Positions 1-5,497 of a stretch of 5,497 nt of DNA are shown piece by piece; positions within the stretch are counted from its first letter, which is position 1; each line of letters begins with the position of its first letter. A program made the translations under genes and the position numbers. Under the pieces are notes generated by a model. The model did no database searches, was not told the origin of the DNA, and saw nothing but the letters and a program-made list of their open reading frames with translations. Source of the stretch: Desulfobacterales bacterium (lineage in GTDB: Bacteria; Desulfobacterota; Desulfobacteria; Desulfobacterales; DAOWNP01); contig JASFBI010000153.1 in NCBI GenBank assembly GCA_030149595.1, positions 1 through 5,497 of the forward strand. Direction: 5' to 3'.

Positions 1-69
1 AAAATGAAAAATTCAAAATTTGTATTTAAAATTCCTGATAAATCAGATATTGTAATTTTTGATGAATAA
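1..69 (+). CDS. Possible end or broken remnant of an upstream gene (22 codons visible)
   Basis: An open frame runs from the window edge, with an ATG at position 4, to a TAA at 67-69. It encodes a short peptide containing KIPDKSDIVIFDE. It is either the C-terminal tail of a gene lying mostly outside the window or a tiny frame opened by its own ATG. The motif faintly recalls the N-terminus of some surface-carbohydrate biosynthesis proteins, in which case the frame would be a start broken by an early stop. That resemblance comes from memory and is weak. No ribosome binding site can be judged because the window starts three bases before the ATG. I do not recognise a function. Confidence 0.25.
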   Translation, partial: KMKNSKFVFKIPDKSDIVIFDE

Positions 70-80
70 CACATTATAAA
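50..80 (+). promoter_or_regulatory. Weak candidate promoter for nadA-nadK
   Basis: A TATAAA hexamer at 75-80 resembles a -10 box, and TTGTAA at 50-55 matches four of six -35 positions. The 19-base spacer is longer than optimal. The whole region is A/T-rich, so chance matches are likely. This is the best placed candidate in the gap before nadA, but transcription could equally enter from upstream of the window. Confidence 0.2.
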
Positions 81-117
81 AATTAAAAACTTTAACAGAT
101 TTATTCAGGTACTGTTC

Positions 118-122
118 AGGAG
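118..122 (+). promoter_or_regulatory. Ribosome binding site of nadA (AGGAG)
   Basis: A strong Shine-Dalgarno sequence, AGGAG, lies six bases before the ATG at 129 and fixes that start. It overlaps the second copy of a short direct repeat, TTCAGG, at 104-109 and 115-120. Confidence 0.8.
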
Positions 123-128
123 CTATAA

Positions 129-1025
129 ATGAAAACAAAAATAAAAAAACTGCTGAAAAAAAGAAAGGCTATTTTACTTGCTCATAATTACCAGCCAGCA
201 GAAATCCAGGATATTGCTGATCTTTGTGGCGATTCTTTAGAACTTAGTATAAAGGCTGCTGCAACAGATGCTTCAACAATAGTATTTTGCGGAGTTCATT
301 TTATGGCAGAAACAGCTTCTATACTTTCACCTGAAAAAACAGTTCTTCTTCCAAATCTTGACGCAGGTTGTCCCATGGCAGATATGGTAACTGCCAAAAC
401 CCTTAAGTCAAAAATAGAAAGCCTTCCGCCAATGCCTGTTGTTACATACGTTAACTCCCCAGCAGAAGTTAAAGCTCTCTCTACTGCATGCTGCACTTCA
501 GCAAATGTTGTAAAAGTTGTAAACAGCTTTACGGAAAAAGAGATATTAATGGTTCCTGATAAAAATTTAGCTCAATACGCTGCCACAAAAACAGATAAAA
601 AACTTCACCTGTGGGAGGGTTACTGCCCAATACATAACAATCTTTCCATAGAAGATATTAAATCAGCAAAGAAAAAACACCCTGATGCTCTTTTTATGGC
701 CCATCCGGAATGCAGCCCTGAAATACTTGAAATAGCAGATGTTATAGTCAGCACTTCCGGTATGATCCGGCATGCGGGCCAGTCAAAAAGCAAATCATTT
801 ATCATAGGCACTGAAAACGGACTTATATATCCGTTAAAAAAAGCCAATCCAGATAAAATATTTTATAGTGCATCAGAGACCATGGAGTGTGCTGATATGA
901 AAAAAATAAGTATAGATGATGTTTTTAACTGTCTGGAAAACATGGACTGTGAAGTCAAAGTCCCTGAGGATATCAGAATAAATGCGGTTAAAGCTGTAAA
1001 AAGAATGCTTGATTTTACAAAATAA
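129..1025 (+). CDS. nadA: Quinolinate synthase NadA
   Basis: The product condenses iminoaspartate with dihydroxyacetone phosphate to quinolinate, the de novo precursor of NAD, in the cytoplasm using an oxygen-sensitive [4Fe-4S] cluster. At 298 residues it is the short form, like the Thermotoga enzyme, and shorter than the E. coli one. The three expected cluster cysteines are present: C81 in GCPMAD, C166 in GYCPIH and C254 in METMECADMKK-type context (MECADMKK). Other family signatures are AHNYQ (18-22), CGDSLELS (33-40), TYVNSPAEVKA (106-116), TACCTSAN (119-126), HPECSPE (192-198) and STSGM (208-212). The ATG has a strong AGGAG site six bases upstream. No nadB or nadC is in the window. The NAD kinase gene follows after 18 bases, which suggests an NAD(P) operon. 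The frame is intact and the family assignment is close to certain. Confidence 0.97.
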   Translation: MKTKIKKLLKKRKAILLAHNYQPAEIQDIADLCGDSLELSIKAAATDASTIVFCGVHFMAETASILSPEKTVLLPNLDAGCPMADMVTAKTLKSKIESLPPMPVVTYVNSPAEVKALSTACCTSANVVKVVNSFTEKEILMVPDKNLAQYAATKTDKKLHLWEGYCPIHNNLSIEDIKSAKKKHPDALFMAHPECSPEILEIADVIVSTSGMIRHAGQSKSKSFIIGTENGLIYPLKKANPDKIFYSASETMECADMKKISIDDVFNCLENMDCEVKVPEDIRINAVKAVKRMLDFTK

Positions 1026-1026
1026 A

Positions 1027-1032
1027 AAAAGG
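1027..1032 (+). promoter_or_regulatory. Ribosome binding site deciding the nadK TTG start
   Basis: AAAAGG lies 11 bases before the TTG at 1044 but only two bases before the other in-frame TTG at 1035. The spacing therefore favours 1044. The resulting N-terminus, MKKIAIVVKP, is the usual one for NAD kinases. Confidence 0.55.
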
Positions 1033-1043
1033 TTTTGTCTGTT

Positions 1044-1898
1044 TTGAAAAAAATTGCAATTGTGGTAAAGCCTGACAGCAATGCAAAAAAAATGGCCACA
1101 AAGCTCAGTACATGGCTTAAATTGAGGGATATAGACGTATTAAACAAAGATGTTCTGCCCCCTGAAAATAAAGATTCATCTATTAATTTGTCAATTGCTC
1201 CGCCTGATCTTTTTTGTGTCTTTGTTTTAGGGGGTGATGGTTCTTTTTTAAGTGCTGCAAGGTGGATTAACGGACAAAACATACCCCTCATAGGAATTAA
1301 ATTTGGAGAAGTTGGCTTTCTTGCTGAAACATCAGCAGATGACCTGTTTAAAACTGCTGACTATATAATAAATAACAAATTTAAAACAACAGCCAGAATG
1401 CAGCTCCAGGTAATTGTGGAGAGAGACAGTAAAAAAATTGCAGATGAAACTGTTTTAAATGATATTGTAATTAACAAAGGTGCCCTTGCCAGACTTGCCA
1501 GAATAAAAACATATGTTGATGATCATTTTTTAACAACATATCGAGCAGACGGACTTATAGTATCTACACCAACAGGTTCCACCGCATATTCTCTTGCAGC
1601 AGGAGGACCTGTAATCCATCCTTATGTGCAGGGTTTAATAATGACACCAATATGTCCCTTTACATTAACAAACAGGCCACTTATTCTCCCTGATTCCTTT
1701 TGCATAAAAATCAGACTGGAAAAAGGTTCCTCTGATATAATGCTTACCTTTGATGGTCAAAAAGGATTTGAAATTGATGAAAAAGATACAATTATCATTA
1801 AAAAAAGCCCCTTTTCAGTTCACATGATAATTATGCCTGATGTAAAGTATTTTGATGTTTTAAAAGCTAAGTTAAGGTGGAGTGGAAGCAGGTATTAA
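1044..1898 (+). CDS. nadK: NAD kinase (ATP/polyphosphate NAD kinase)
   Basis: The enzyme phosphorylates the 2'-hydroxyl of NAD to make NADP in the cytoplasm. From the TTG at 1044 the protein has 284 residues, normal for bacterial NadK. The diagnostic motifs occur in order: GGDGS at 63-67 with the catalytic Asp65, GIKFGEVGFLAE at 84-95, the ND motif (LNDIVINKG) at 138-146 in place of the more usual NE, TYRADGLIVSTPTGSTAY at 165-182, AAGGP at 185-189, and FDGQ at 236-239. No ATG lies near the N-terminus. A second TTG at 1035 would add three residues (MSV) but sits too close to the AAAAGG site. The gene follows nadA by 18 bases and is probably cotranscribed with it. Its stop codon overlaps an ATG (TAATG), which opens a very short frame. 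Rare TTG initiation would lower expression; that is inference. Confidence 0.95.
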   Translation: MKKIAIVVKPDSNAKKMATKLSTWLKLRDIDVLNKDVLPPENKDSSINLSIAPPDLFCVFVLGGDGSFLSAARWINGQNIPLIGIKFGEVGFLAETSADDLFKTADYIINNKFKTTARMQLQVIVERDSKKIADETVLNDIVINKGALARLARIKTYVDDHFLTTYRADGLIVSTPTGSTAYSLAAGGPVIHPYVQGLIMTPICPFTLTNRPLILPDSFCIKIRLEKGSSDIMLTFDGQKGFEIDEKDTIIIKKSPFSVHMIIMPDVKYFDVLKAKLRWSGSRY

Positions 1899-1954
1899 TG
1901 AACTTTCTAAAAAAAAAACTGATTATAGCCCTGTTAATTGTTTTATTTTATTAA
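1898..1954 (+). CDS. 18-residue signal-peptide-like frame overlapping the nadK stop (possible gene stub)
   Basis: The last base of the nadK stop starts an ATG (TAATG, the classic translational-coupling arrangement), with AGG five bases upstream at 1890-1892. The peptide reads MNFLKKKLIIALLIVLFY: a short N-terminus, three lysines, then a run of about eleven hydrophobic residues, ending in TAA. This is exactly the layout of a signal peptide or single membrane segment. It overlaps the 3' end of the opposite-strand aldolase-like gene by 32 bases. It may be a tiny membrane peptide, or the surviving start of a third operon gene cut off when the opposite-strand gene arrived. Chance is also possible at this length. 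Confidence 0.3.
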   Translation: MNFLKKKLIIALLIVLFY

Positions 1955-3098
1955 AATACTCAATTCTGCACATATTTTCAATTTTTACGAGGTCTAAAAA
2001 AGGCTGATTAAAATCTTTTTCACCTCTTGTAAAAAGGCCATGACCGTAGACAATTACCCCTTTGTGATTTTTCATTACAGGAGGTACGGTATTTACAAGT
2101 CCGAAAACCCCTGTCCCAACTTCTCCTGAAACAACAGGAACACCACATACATCTCGTTCATAAGGACATTTTCTATGGCACTGATCTTTACTGTTACACT
2201 CATCTGAATACTTACAGTCCATGGAAAGTATAACGGAAAATTTTGGATGACCATGAAGAATTGCTGTACTTTCCGTTAATCTTATAATTTCCATGTGGGT
2301 TGAAAGTTCACTCGATGCTGTTATACTGGCACACGATGATTTATCTAAGGGACAAGGATCAATAAATCCTTTCAAATTATCAAGAAAACTTCCTGTCTGA
2401 CTGATATACAAAACATCGTTAAAACAGCATGATATGTTTCCAAAAGTAGAATCCACAAGGCGTTTTTCTACAACTTCCCTGCCTGCTTCATCCATAGCCA
2501 AAATTACAATTTCTTCGGATTCAAAGGGTCCTTTTACAAGTGAATTGTTAAATTCAGGTAAAATATCAAGACAGCTAACTGCCTTTTTAAAAACTCTTTT
2601 TTGCTCATATGTTAATCTTTTATTCTGGGCATCGGATAGAAAATCTGAAAAAAATTTTACAAAACAGGCAAAACATACCGAAGAATAGGTTACAATAGCT
2701 TGTTCCATACTGACTGTACCATAGGTTATAATACCTGAAGACGGTATAATAACTGATTTTCGCTCTTTTAATAATGATAGGGTTTGTGGATTTAAAAGAG
2801 AAGAAGATATTGGAAGATCATGTAAAAATGTTTTTGTTTCACAATCTTTTGGGAAAATCGTCCCATTTTGAGTATTTTGTGCCAAATAGTTAATAATTGA
2901 GTTATAGGGTTCGGCTGGTTTTGAAAACAGCAGTGAATTAATATTTAAATTTTCAAAAAAAGGCAGCAACTCATCAGTTACAGAATTTTTCCTGTTCCAT
3001 ATAATATCTGCATCAAAAAAACCTAAAATTGGAGCATCTTTTGGGGTAAGTCCGCCTGAAACCAACTTTTTTTCATAAAATTGTAACATATCATTCAT
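1923..3098 (-). CDS. Class II aldolase/adducin-family protein with two aldolase-like halves
   Basis: From the ATG at 3098 the protein has 391 residues, nearly double a simple class II aldolase such as fuculose-phosphate aldolase (about 215). The C-terminal half (about 185-390) has that fold's signatures: FGNIS (219-223) and SQTG (233-236) of the phosphate-binding loops, SSE (262-264) with the catalytic Glu264, HGH (282-284), and YGHGLFTRG (351-359) with the third zinc ligand His353. Between the second and third His is an insert with Cys295, 301, 307, 311 and 318, possibly a metal site. The N-terminal half (1-155) looks like a degenerate copy: FLHDLP at 91-96 stands where HGHP would be, and SVIIPSSGIITYG at 115-127 where the third His should be (Ser121). 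The substrate is unknown. Starts at 3152 (TTG), 3116 (ATG) and 3089 (ATG) are also in frame; 3098 was chosen for a CGGAA ten bases upstream. It is convergent with nadK. Confidence 0.8.
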   Translation of the reverse strand: MNDMLQFYEKKLVSGGLTPKDAPILGFFDADIIWNRKNSVTDELLPFFENLNINSLLFSKPAEPYNSIINYLAQNTQNGTIFPKDCETKTFLHDLPISSSLLNPQTLSLLKERKSVIIPSSGIITYGTVSMEQAIVTYSSVCFACFVKFFSDFLSDAQNKRLTYEQKRVFKKAVSCLDILPEFNNSLVKGPFESEEIVILAMDEAGREVVEKRLVDSTFGNISCCFNDVLYISQTGSFLDNLKGFIDPCPLDKSSCASITASSELSTHMEIIRLTESTAILHGHPKFSVILSMDCKYSDECNSKDQCHRKCPYERDVCGVPVVSGEVGTGVFGLVNTVPPVMKNHKGVIVYGHGLFTRGEKDFNQPFLDLVKIENMCRIEYFNKIKQLTGL

Positions 3099-3108
3099 AC
3101 AAGGTACA

Positions 3109-3113
3109 TTCCG
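3109..3113 (-). promoter_or_regulatory. Weak ribosome binding site favouring the 3098 start of the aldolase-like gene
   Basis: CGGAA on the minus strand lies ten bases before the ATG at 3098. None of the other in-frame starts (TTG at 3152, ATG at 3116) has a recognisable purine-rich site at a suitable distance. The evidence is weak and the true start may differ by up to 18 codons upstream. Confidence 0.3.
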
Positions 3114-3171
3114 CATGTTTGAGAACTTTTTTGAGTTATAGACTGCATACAAACCAGCTTAATTTTAAAAA

Positions 3172-3200
3172 AATGTAAGTATTAATTTTACAATAGTCAA
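3172..3200 (-). promoter_or_regulatory. Candidate sigma70-type promoter of the aldolase-like gene with palindromic spacer
   Basis: On the minus strand, TTGACT (3195-3200; five of six consensus bases) is followed after exactly 17 bases by TACATT (3172-3177; four of six). Transcription would start near 3165, a short distance upstream of all candidate start codons. An inverted repeat, TGTAA-N9-TTACA (3174-3192), overlaps the -10 box and spacer and could be an operator. The A/T-rich setting means the palindrome may be chance. Confidence 0.4.
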
Positions 3201-3361
3201 TAATAATCTAATCAACCATAGAAGATAAACTAAAAAAGGCAGATAATACAAATACCTGCATAAAGTTCAAACATAAAGACAAGAGCCTTGATACACCACC
3301 AAAAAATTCTGTTGCCATACTCTATTTTTTCATGATATCCAATAAACCTTACTTAAAAAAT

Positions 3362-3365
3362 GGAG
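3362..3365 (+). promoter_or_regulatory. Ribosome binding site deciding the start of the TrlF-like gene (GGAG)
   Basis: GGAG lies eight bases before the ATG at 3374. The upstream in-frame ATG at 3332 has no such site, so the 3374 start is preferred. It gives an N-terminus beginning MSQNRKTYKVF. Confidence 0.7.
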
Positions 3366-3373
3366 ATAAGCTA

Positions 3374-4318
3374 ATGTCTCAAAATAGAAAAACATATAAG
3401 GTATTCACCAATGGATCAACCTGGCTGAAAGCTGATTTAAGACAGCAGGATAAGCAGCTAAATCTGGAAGAGTTTCCAAGACTGCAAAAGACAATTGAAA
3501 CAACAAAACTGATACTGGTATCCCTGGAAAAAGAGAGCAAAAAAAGTTCATTGATTAAAGATGGATTAGTTAAAGCTTTATCAAAACTGAATGAGTTATG
3601 GCATGAGGAGTTCAAGCTGATTGACACAGAGTTGAAAAAGGTAAATAAAAATCATACAGCATTACAAATCAGCAGTGAGTACAAAGGGGATAAAACTGCA
3701 TTTTTGGAGTTTTTTAAAACCATTTTTAGAGGCAGTCGGATTCGGGAAAACAGTTTTGAAAACATTGTTAATAAATATACGGACTTTACCTCTGTGTTTA
3801 ATGATTTTGACAAGGTCAAATCACAGGTAATCAGCTCAACTGAAACCTTTGAACGATATTTCTTTGATAATTTAAAAGAGCTGTTAAGCTGGCAAGTGCC
3901 AAACAAATTCATTATCAAATATCATGATAAAGAATTGCAACACCACTCTTTAGGGCAAAGAGCATCGGCTCTAATTCTCTTTGTATTAAGTCAGAAGGAA
4001 AATGACCTGGTAATCATTGACCAGCCAGAAGATGACCTGGACAATCAAACCATTTATGAAGATGTGATTAAACTTGTGAGAAAAATAAAACCGCAAACAC
4101 AATTTATATTTGCTACTCATAATGCAAACTTCCCTGTCCTGGGAGATTCAGAACAAATCCATGCTTGCAGCTATGCCGATGAAACCATGCAGATCAATAG
4201 TGGCAGTATAGATTCACCTGCTATTCAGCAGAAAATAGTCGATATTATGGAAGGCGGTGAAGACGCATTCAATAAACGAAAGGAAATTTACCAGATATGG
4301 AAACCTCTGAACTCTTAG
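3374..4318 (+). CDS. TrlF-family ATPase, C-terminal half; apparent in-frame internal deletion
   Basis: The 314-residue product has the C-terminal half of the TrlF family, which normally pairs an N-terminal PHP phosphoesterase domain with an SMC/ABC-like ATPase in about 900 residues. Visible in order: a charged, probably coiled-coil stretch (about 36-95), an ABC-type signature HHSLGQRASA (190-199), Walker B LVIIDQPED (212-220), D-loop DDLD (220-223) and switch His249 in FATHN. No Walker A (GxxxxGK[ST]) exists anywhere in it, so it should not bind ATP alone. Residues 1-21, especially NGSTWLKAD (13-21), look like the start of a PHP domain just before its HxH metal motif, and then jump to coiled coil. 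I infer an in-frame deletion of several hundred codons. The frame, GGAG site and overlap with the next gene are intact. It is either a decaying gene or a retained fragment that works with a full-length partner; no function is shown. Confidence 0.75.
   Translation: MSQNRKTYKVFTNGSTWLKADLRQQDKQLNLEEFPRLQKTIETTKLILVSLEKESKKSSLIKDGLVKALSKLNELWHEEFKLIDTELKKVNKNHTALQISSEYKGDKTAFLEFFKTIFRGSRIRENSFENIVNKYTDFTSVFNDFDKVKSQVISSTETFERYFFDNLKELLSWQVPNKFIIKYHDKELQHHSLGQRASALILFVLSQKENDLVIIDQPEDDLDNQTIYEDVIKLVRKIKPQTQFIFATHNANFPVLGDSEQIHACSYADETMQINSGSIDSPAIQQKIVDIMEGGEDAFNKRKEIYQIWKPLNS
4280..4286 (+). promoter_or_regulatory. Ribosome binding site of the AlbA_2-domain gene, inside the preceding gene
   Basis: AAGGAAA lies within the last codons of the TrlF-like gene, with its GGA core 12 bases before the ATG at 4297. 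It supports initiation ahead of the upstream stop, with a 22-base overlap of the two frames. Confidence 0.5.
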
Positions 4319-5448
4319 AAATTATAGCCAGAGATGAAGACAGCAAACACCAGTTAAAAGCAAATGTCACCAATGAAACATCTTTAGCTCAAGAGATGAT
4401 TGCTTTTAGTAACACTTTGGGTGGGATGCTGATTATCGGGGCATCCGATGATGGTACTATTTCCGGTTTAACTCGTGAAGATATGGGCAGACTCAGTAAT
4501 CTGGTCTCCAATGCCGCTTCACAACAGGTCAAACCACCCATAAATCCAATTACTGAAAATTTAATGTTAGATGACGGTCTGGTAATGGTGATTTATATTT
4601 CCCAAGGCATCTCAAAGCTCTATATGGATAAGAATGGCGTTATCTGGGTTAAAAGTGGAGCGGATAAAAGAAAAGCAACGGCACGGGAAGAGATTCAACG
4701 GATGTATCAAAGTGCCGGATTGTTACATGGTGACGAAATACCTGTACCAACAATGACAGTAAGCGATCTGGACAACAAATCATTTTCAACTTTTTATGAA
4801 AAACAATATGAAGAAACTTTGGACGAACAGGACATATCTTTAAAGCAGATATTTGATAATCTTAATTTAAGCAGAAATGGTGTATTAAATATTGCAGGGG
4901 CTGTGCTTTTTGGAAAAAATACAGCATTAAAACTTCCAGCATTCATCGTGAAATGCGTCACGTATCCTGGAACTGATATTGATAGTGACGAATATATCGA
5001 CAGTCAGGATGTTTCAGGAATATTAGAGGATGCCTTCGATGATTCCCTTGGATTTGTTTTAAGAAATGTAAAAAGAAAACAAAATAATCAAGGGATTAAC
5101 TCGCTTGGTGAATTAGAAATTCCCAAAATCGTATTTGAAGAGTTAATTGTTAATGCTCTAATCCATAGAGATTATTTTATTTCAGCACCAATACGAATAT
5201 TTGTTTTTAGTAATCGCATAGAAATTATCAGTCCAGGGCATCTGCCTAATAATCTGACAATTGAAAATATTAAAAATGGAAATTCCAATATACGAAATCC
5301 AATTTTGGCATCCTTTGCCACAAAATTACTTCCATACAGAGGTTTGGGCAGTGGTATTCGCCGAGCTATTAAAGCTTATAATTCTATTGATTTTATTGAT
5401 GGCCGGAACGGCAATAATTTTAAAGCTGTAATAAAGTTTAAGAAGTAA
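4297..5448 (+). CDS. AlbA_2/Schlafen-type nucleic-acid-binding protein with GHKL-like ATPase domain
   Basis: This 383-residue protein is the family often labelled 'putative DNA-binding' or 'RNA-binding domain-containing ATP-binding protein'. An AlbA_2 domain fills about 10-125, with EDSKHQLK (14-21), AFSNTLGGMLIIG (36-48) and WVKSGADKRKA (117-127). The middle (about 150-260) contains the usual GAVLFGK (201-207). The C-terminus is an HATPase_c_4 (GHKL-like) domain: FEELIVNALIHRDY (280-293) with Asn286 in the N-box position, SPGHLPNN (312-319), and glycine-rich RGLGSGIRR (348-356) as ATP lid. Length and domain order are normal and no residue is obviously missing. The start overlaps the upstream gene by 22 bases, so the two are probably cotranscribed and translationally coupled. 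Members occur in accessory and restriction/defence regions; a defence role here is inference. No hsd or other defence gene is visible in this window. Confidence 0.87.
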   Translation: METSELLEIIARDEDSKHQLKANVTNETSLAQEMIAFSNTLGGMLIIGASDDGTISGLTREDMGRLSNLVSNAASQQVKPPINPITENLMLDDGLVMVIYISQGISKLYMDKNGVIWVKSGADKRKATAREEIQRMYQSAGLLHGDEIPVPTMTVSDLDNKSFSTFYEKQYEETLDEQDISLKQIFDNLNLSRNGVLNIAGAVLFGKNTALKLPAFIVKCVTYPGTDIDSDEYIDSQDVSGILEDAFDDSLGFVLRNVKRKQNNQGINSLGELEIPKIVFEELIVNALIHRDYFISAPIRIFVFSNRIEIISPGHLPNNLTIENIKNGNSNIRNPILASFATKLLPYRGLGSGIRRAIKAYNSIDFIDGRNGNNFKAVIKFKK

Positions 5449-5497
5449 AAAGTACATAGAAGAGATTGGACAAATCAGCGTTTTGCAGCAGCGTGTC
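5449..5497. other. Window end, nothing identified
   Basis: The 49 bases after the AlbA_2 gene contain no convincing ribosome binding site, hairpin or gene start. A minus-strand frame is open from the window edge to a TAA at 5438-5440 and could be the tail of a convergent gene, but 19 codons are too few to judge. Confidence 0.3.

Larger units (their letters stand above)
3153..3373. other. Intergenic gap between divergent genes; probable core/accessory boundary
   Basis: These 221 bases separate the minus-strand aldolase-like gene from the plus-strand ATPase gene. They hold the candidate minus-strand promoter (3172-3200), a nine-base direct repeat TTAATTTTA (3159-3167 and 3182-3190), and the ribosome binding site of the downstream gene. 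A frame in phase with the ATPase gene is open back to 3212, but the translation resembles nothing I know and has no supported start. I see no clear plus-strand promoter, terminator or RNA gene. Gene content changes here from metabolic to accessory type. Confidence 0.45.

Noticed and set aside
863..1291. 142-codon minus-strand open frame across the nadA/nadK junction
   Set aside because: It lies opposite two well-supported genes with clear family motifs, and its translation shows no domain of its own.
1989..2026. Imperfect inverted repeat GAGGT...ACCTC with inner AAAAAG/CTTTTT as a bidirectional terminator between the convergent genes
   Set aside because: It lies within the coding region of the aldolase-like gene, has a long loop and an internal mismatch, and lacks a GC-rich stem followed by a T run.
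2434..2688. 84-codon plus-strand open frame inside the aldolase-like gene
   Set aside because: It is antisense to a conserved protein, with no ribosome binding site support and no recognisable motif.
3159..3190. TTAATTTTA direct repeat as a mobile-element or attachment-site trace
   Set aside because: There are only two nine-base A/T copies, no inverted ends and no transposase or integrase nearby; chance in A/T-rich DNA is the simpler explanation.
3212..3373. N-terminal extension of the TrlF-like frame upstream of 3374 (ATG at 3332 or open frame from 3212)
   Set aside because: The extra residues resemble nothing in the family, while the GGAG eight bases before 3374 gives a good start there.
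5402..5413. GCCG-GAA-CGGC hairpin near the end of the AlbA_2 gene
   Set aside because: The four-base stem lies inside coding sequence and is not followed directly by a T tract, so it is not a convincing terminator.

Overview
The window is AT-rich bacterial DNA with poly-A runs and short intergenic gaps. It carries three chromosomal-type metabolic genes followed by a two-gene accessory module. The quinolinate synthase, the NAD kinase and a long two-domain class II aldolase-like protein with a cysteine cluster remind me of anaerobic Desulfobacterota (Desulfobacterales-like). This assignment rests on protein style only and is tentative.

Left part (1-1898, + strand): a possible 22-codon tail or broken start of an upstream gene (1-69) is followed by nadA (129-1025) and nadK (1044-1898, TTG start). 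Only 18 bases separate nadA and nadK, so they look like one NAD(P) operon: NadA makes quinolinate, the precursor of the nicotinamide ring, and NadK phosphorylates finished NAD to NADP. A start codon embedded in the nadK stop (TAATG, 1898) opens an 18-codon frame that reads like a signal peptide and then stops. It may be the stub of a lost third operon gene.

Middle (1923-3098, - strand, convergent): a class II aldolase/adducin-family protein with two aldolase-like halves. The C-terminal half keeps the Glu and three His of the zinc-dependent active site and carries a five-cysteine insert. The N-terminal half looks like a degenerate copy without the metal-binding histidines. A plausible sigma70-type promoter with a small palindrome in its spacer lies upstream (3172-3200).

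Right part (3374-5448, + strand): two overlapping genes. The first has the C-terminal half of a TrlF-family (PHP + SMC/ABC-like ATPase) protein, joined in frame to what looks like the first ~21 residues of the same family. The PHP domain and the Walker A part appear to have been deleted. The second, overlapping by 22 bases, is an intact AlbA_2/Schlafen-type nucleic-acid-binding protein with a GHKL-like ATPase domain. Such genes often sit in accessory or defence islands, so the boundary between core and accessory DNA is probably at 3153-3373. The last 49 bases hold nothing I can identify. I see no tRNA, rRNA, CRISPR array, insertion sequence or convincing intrinsic terminator.
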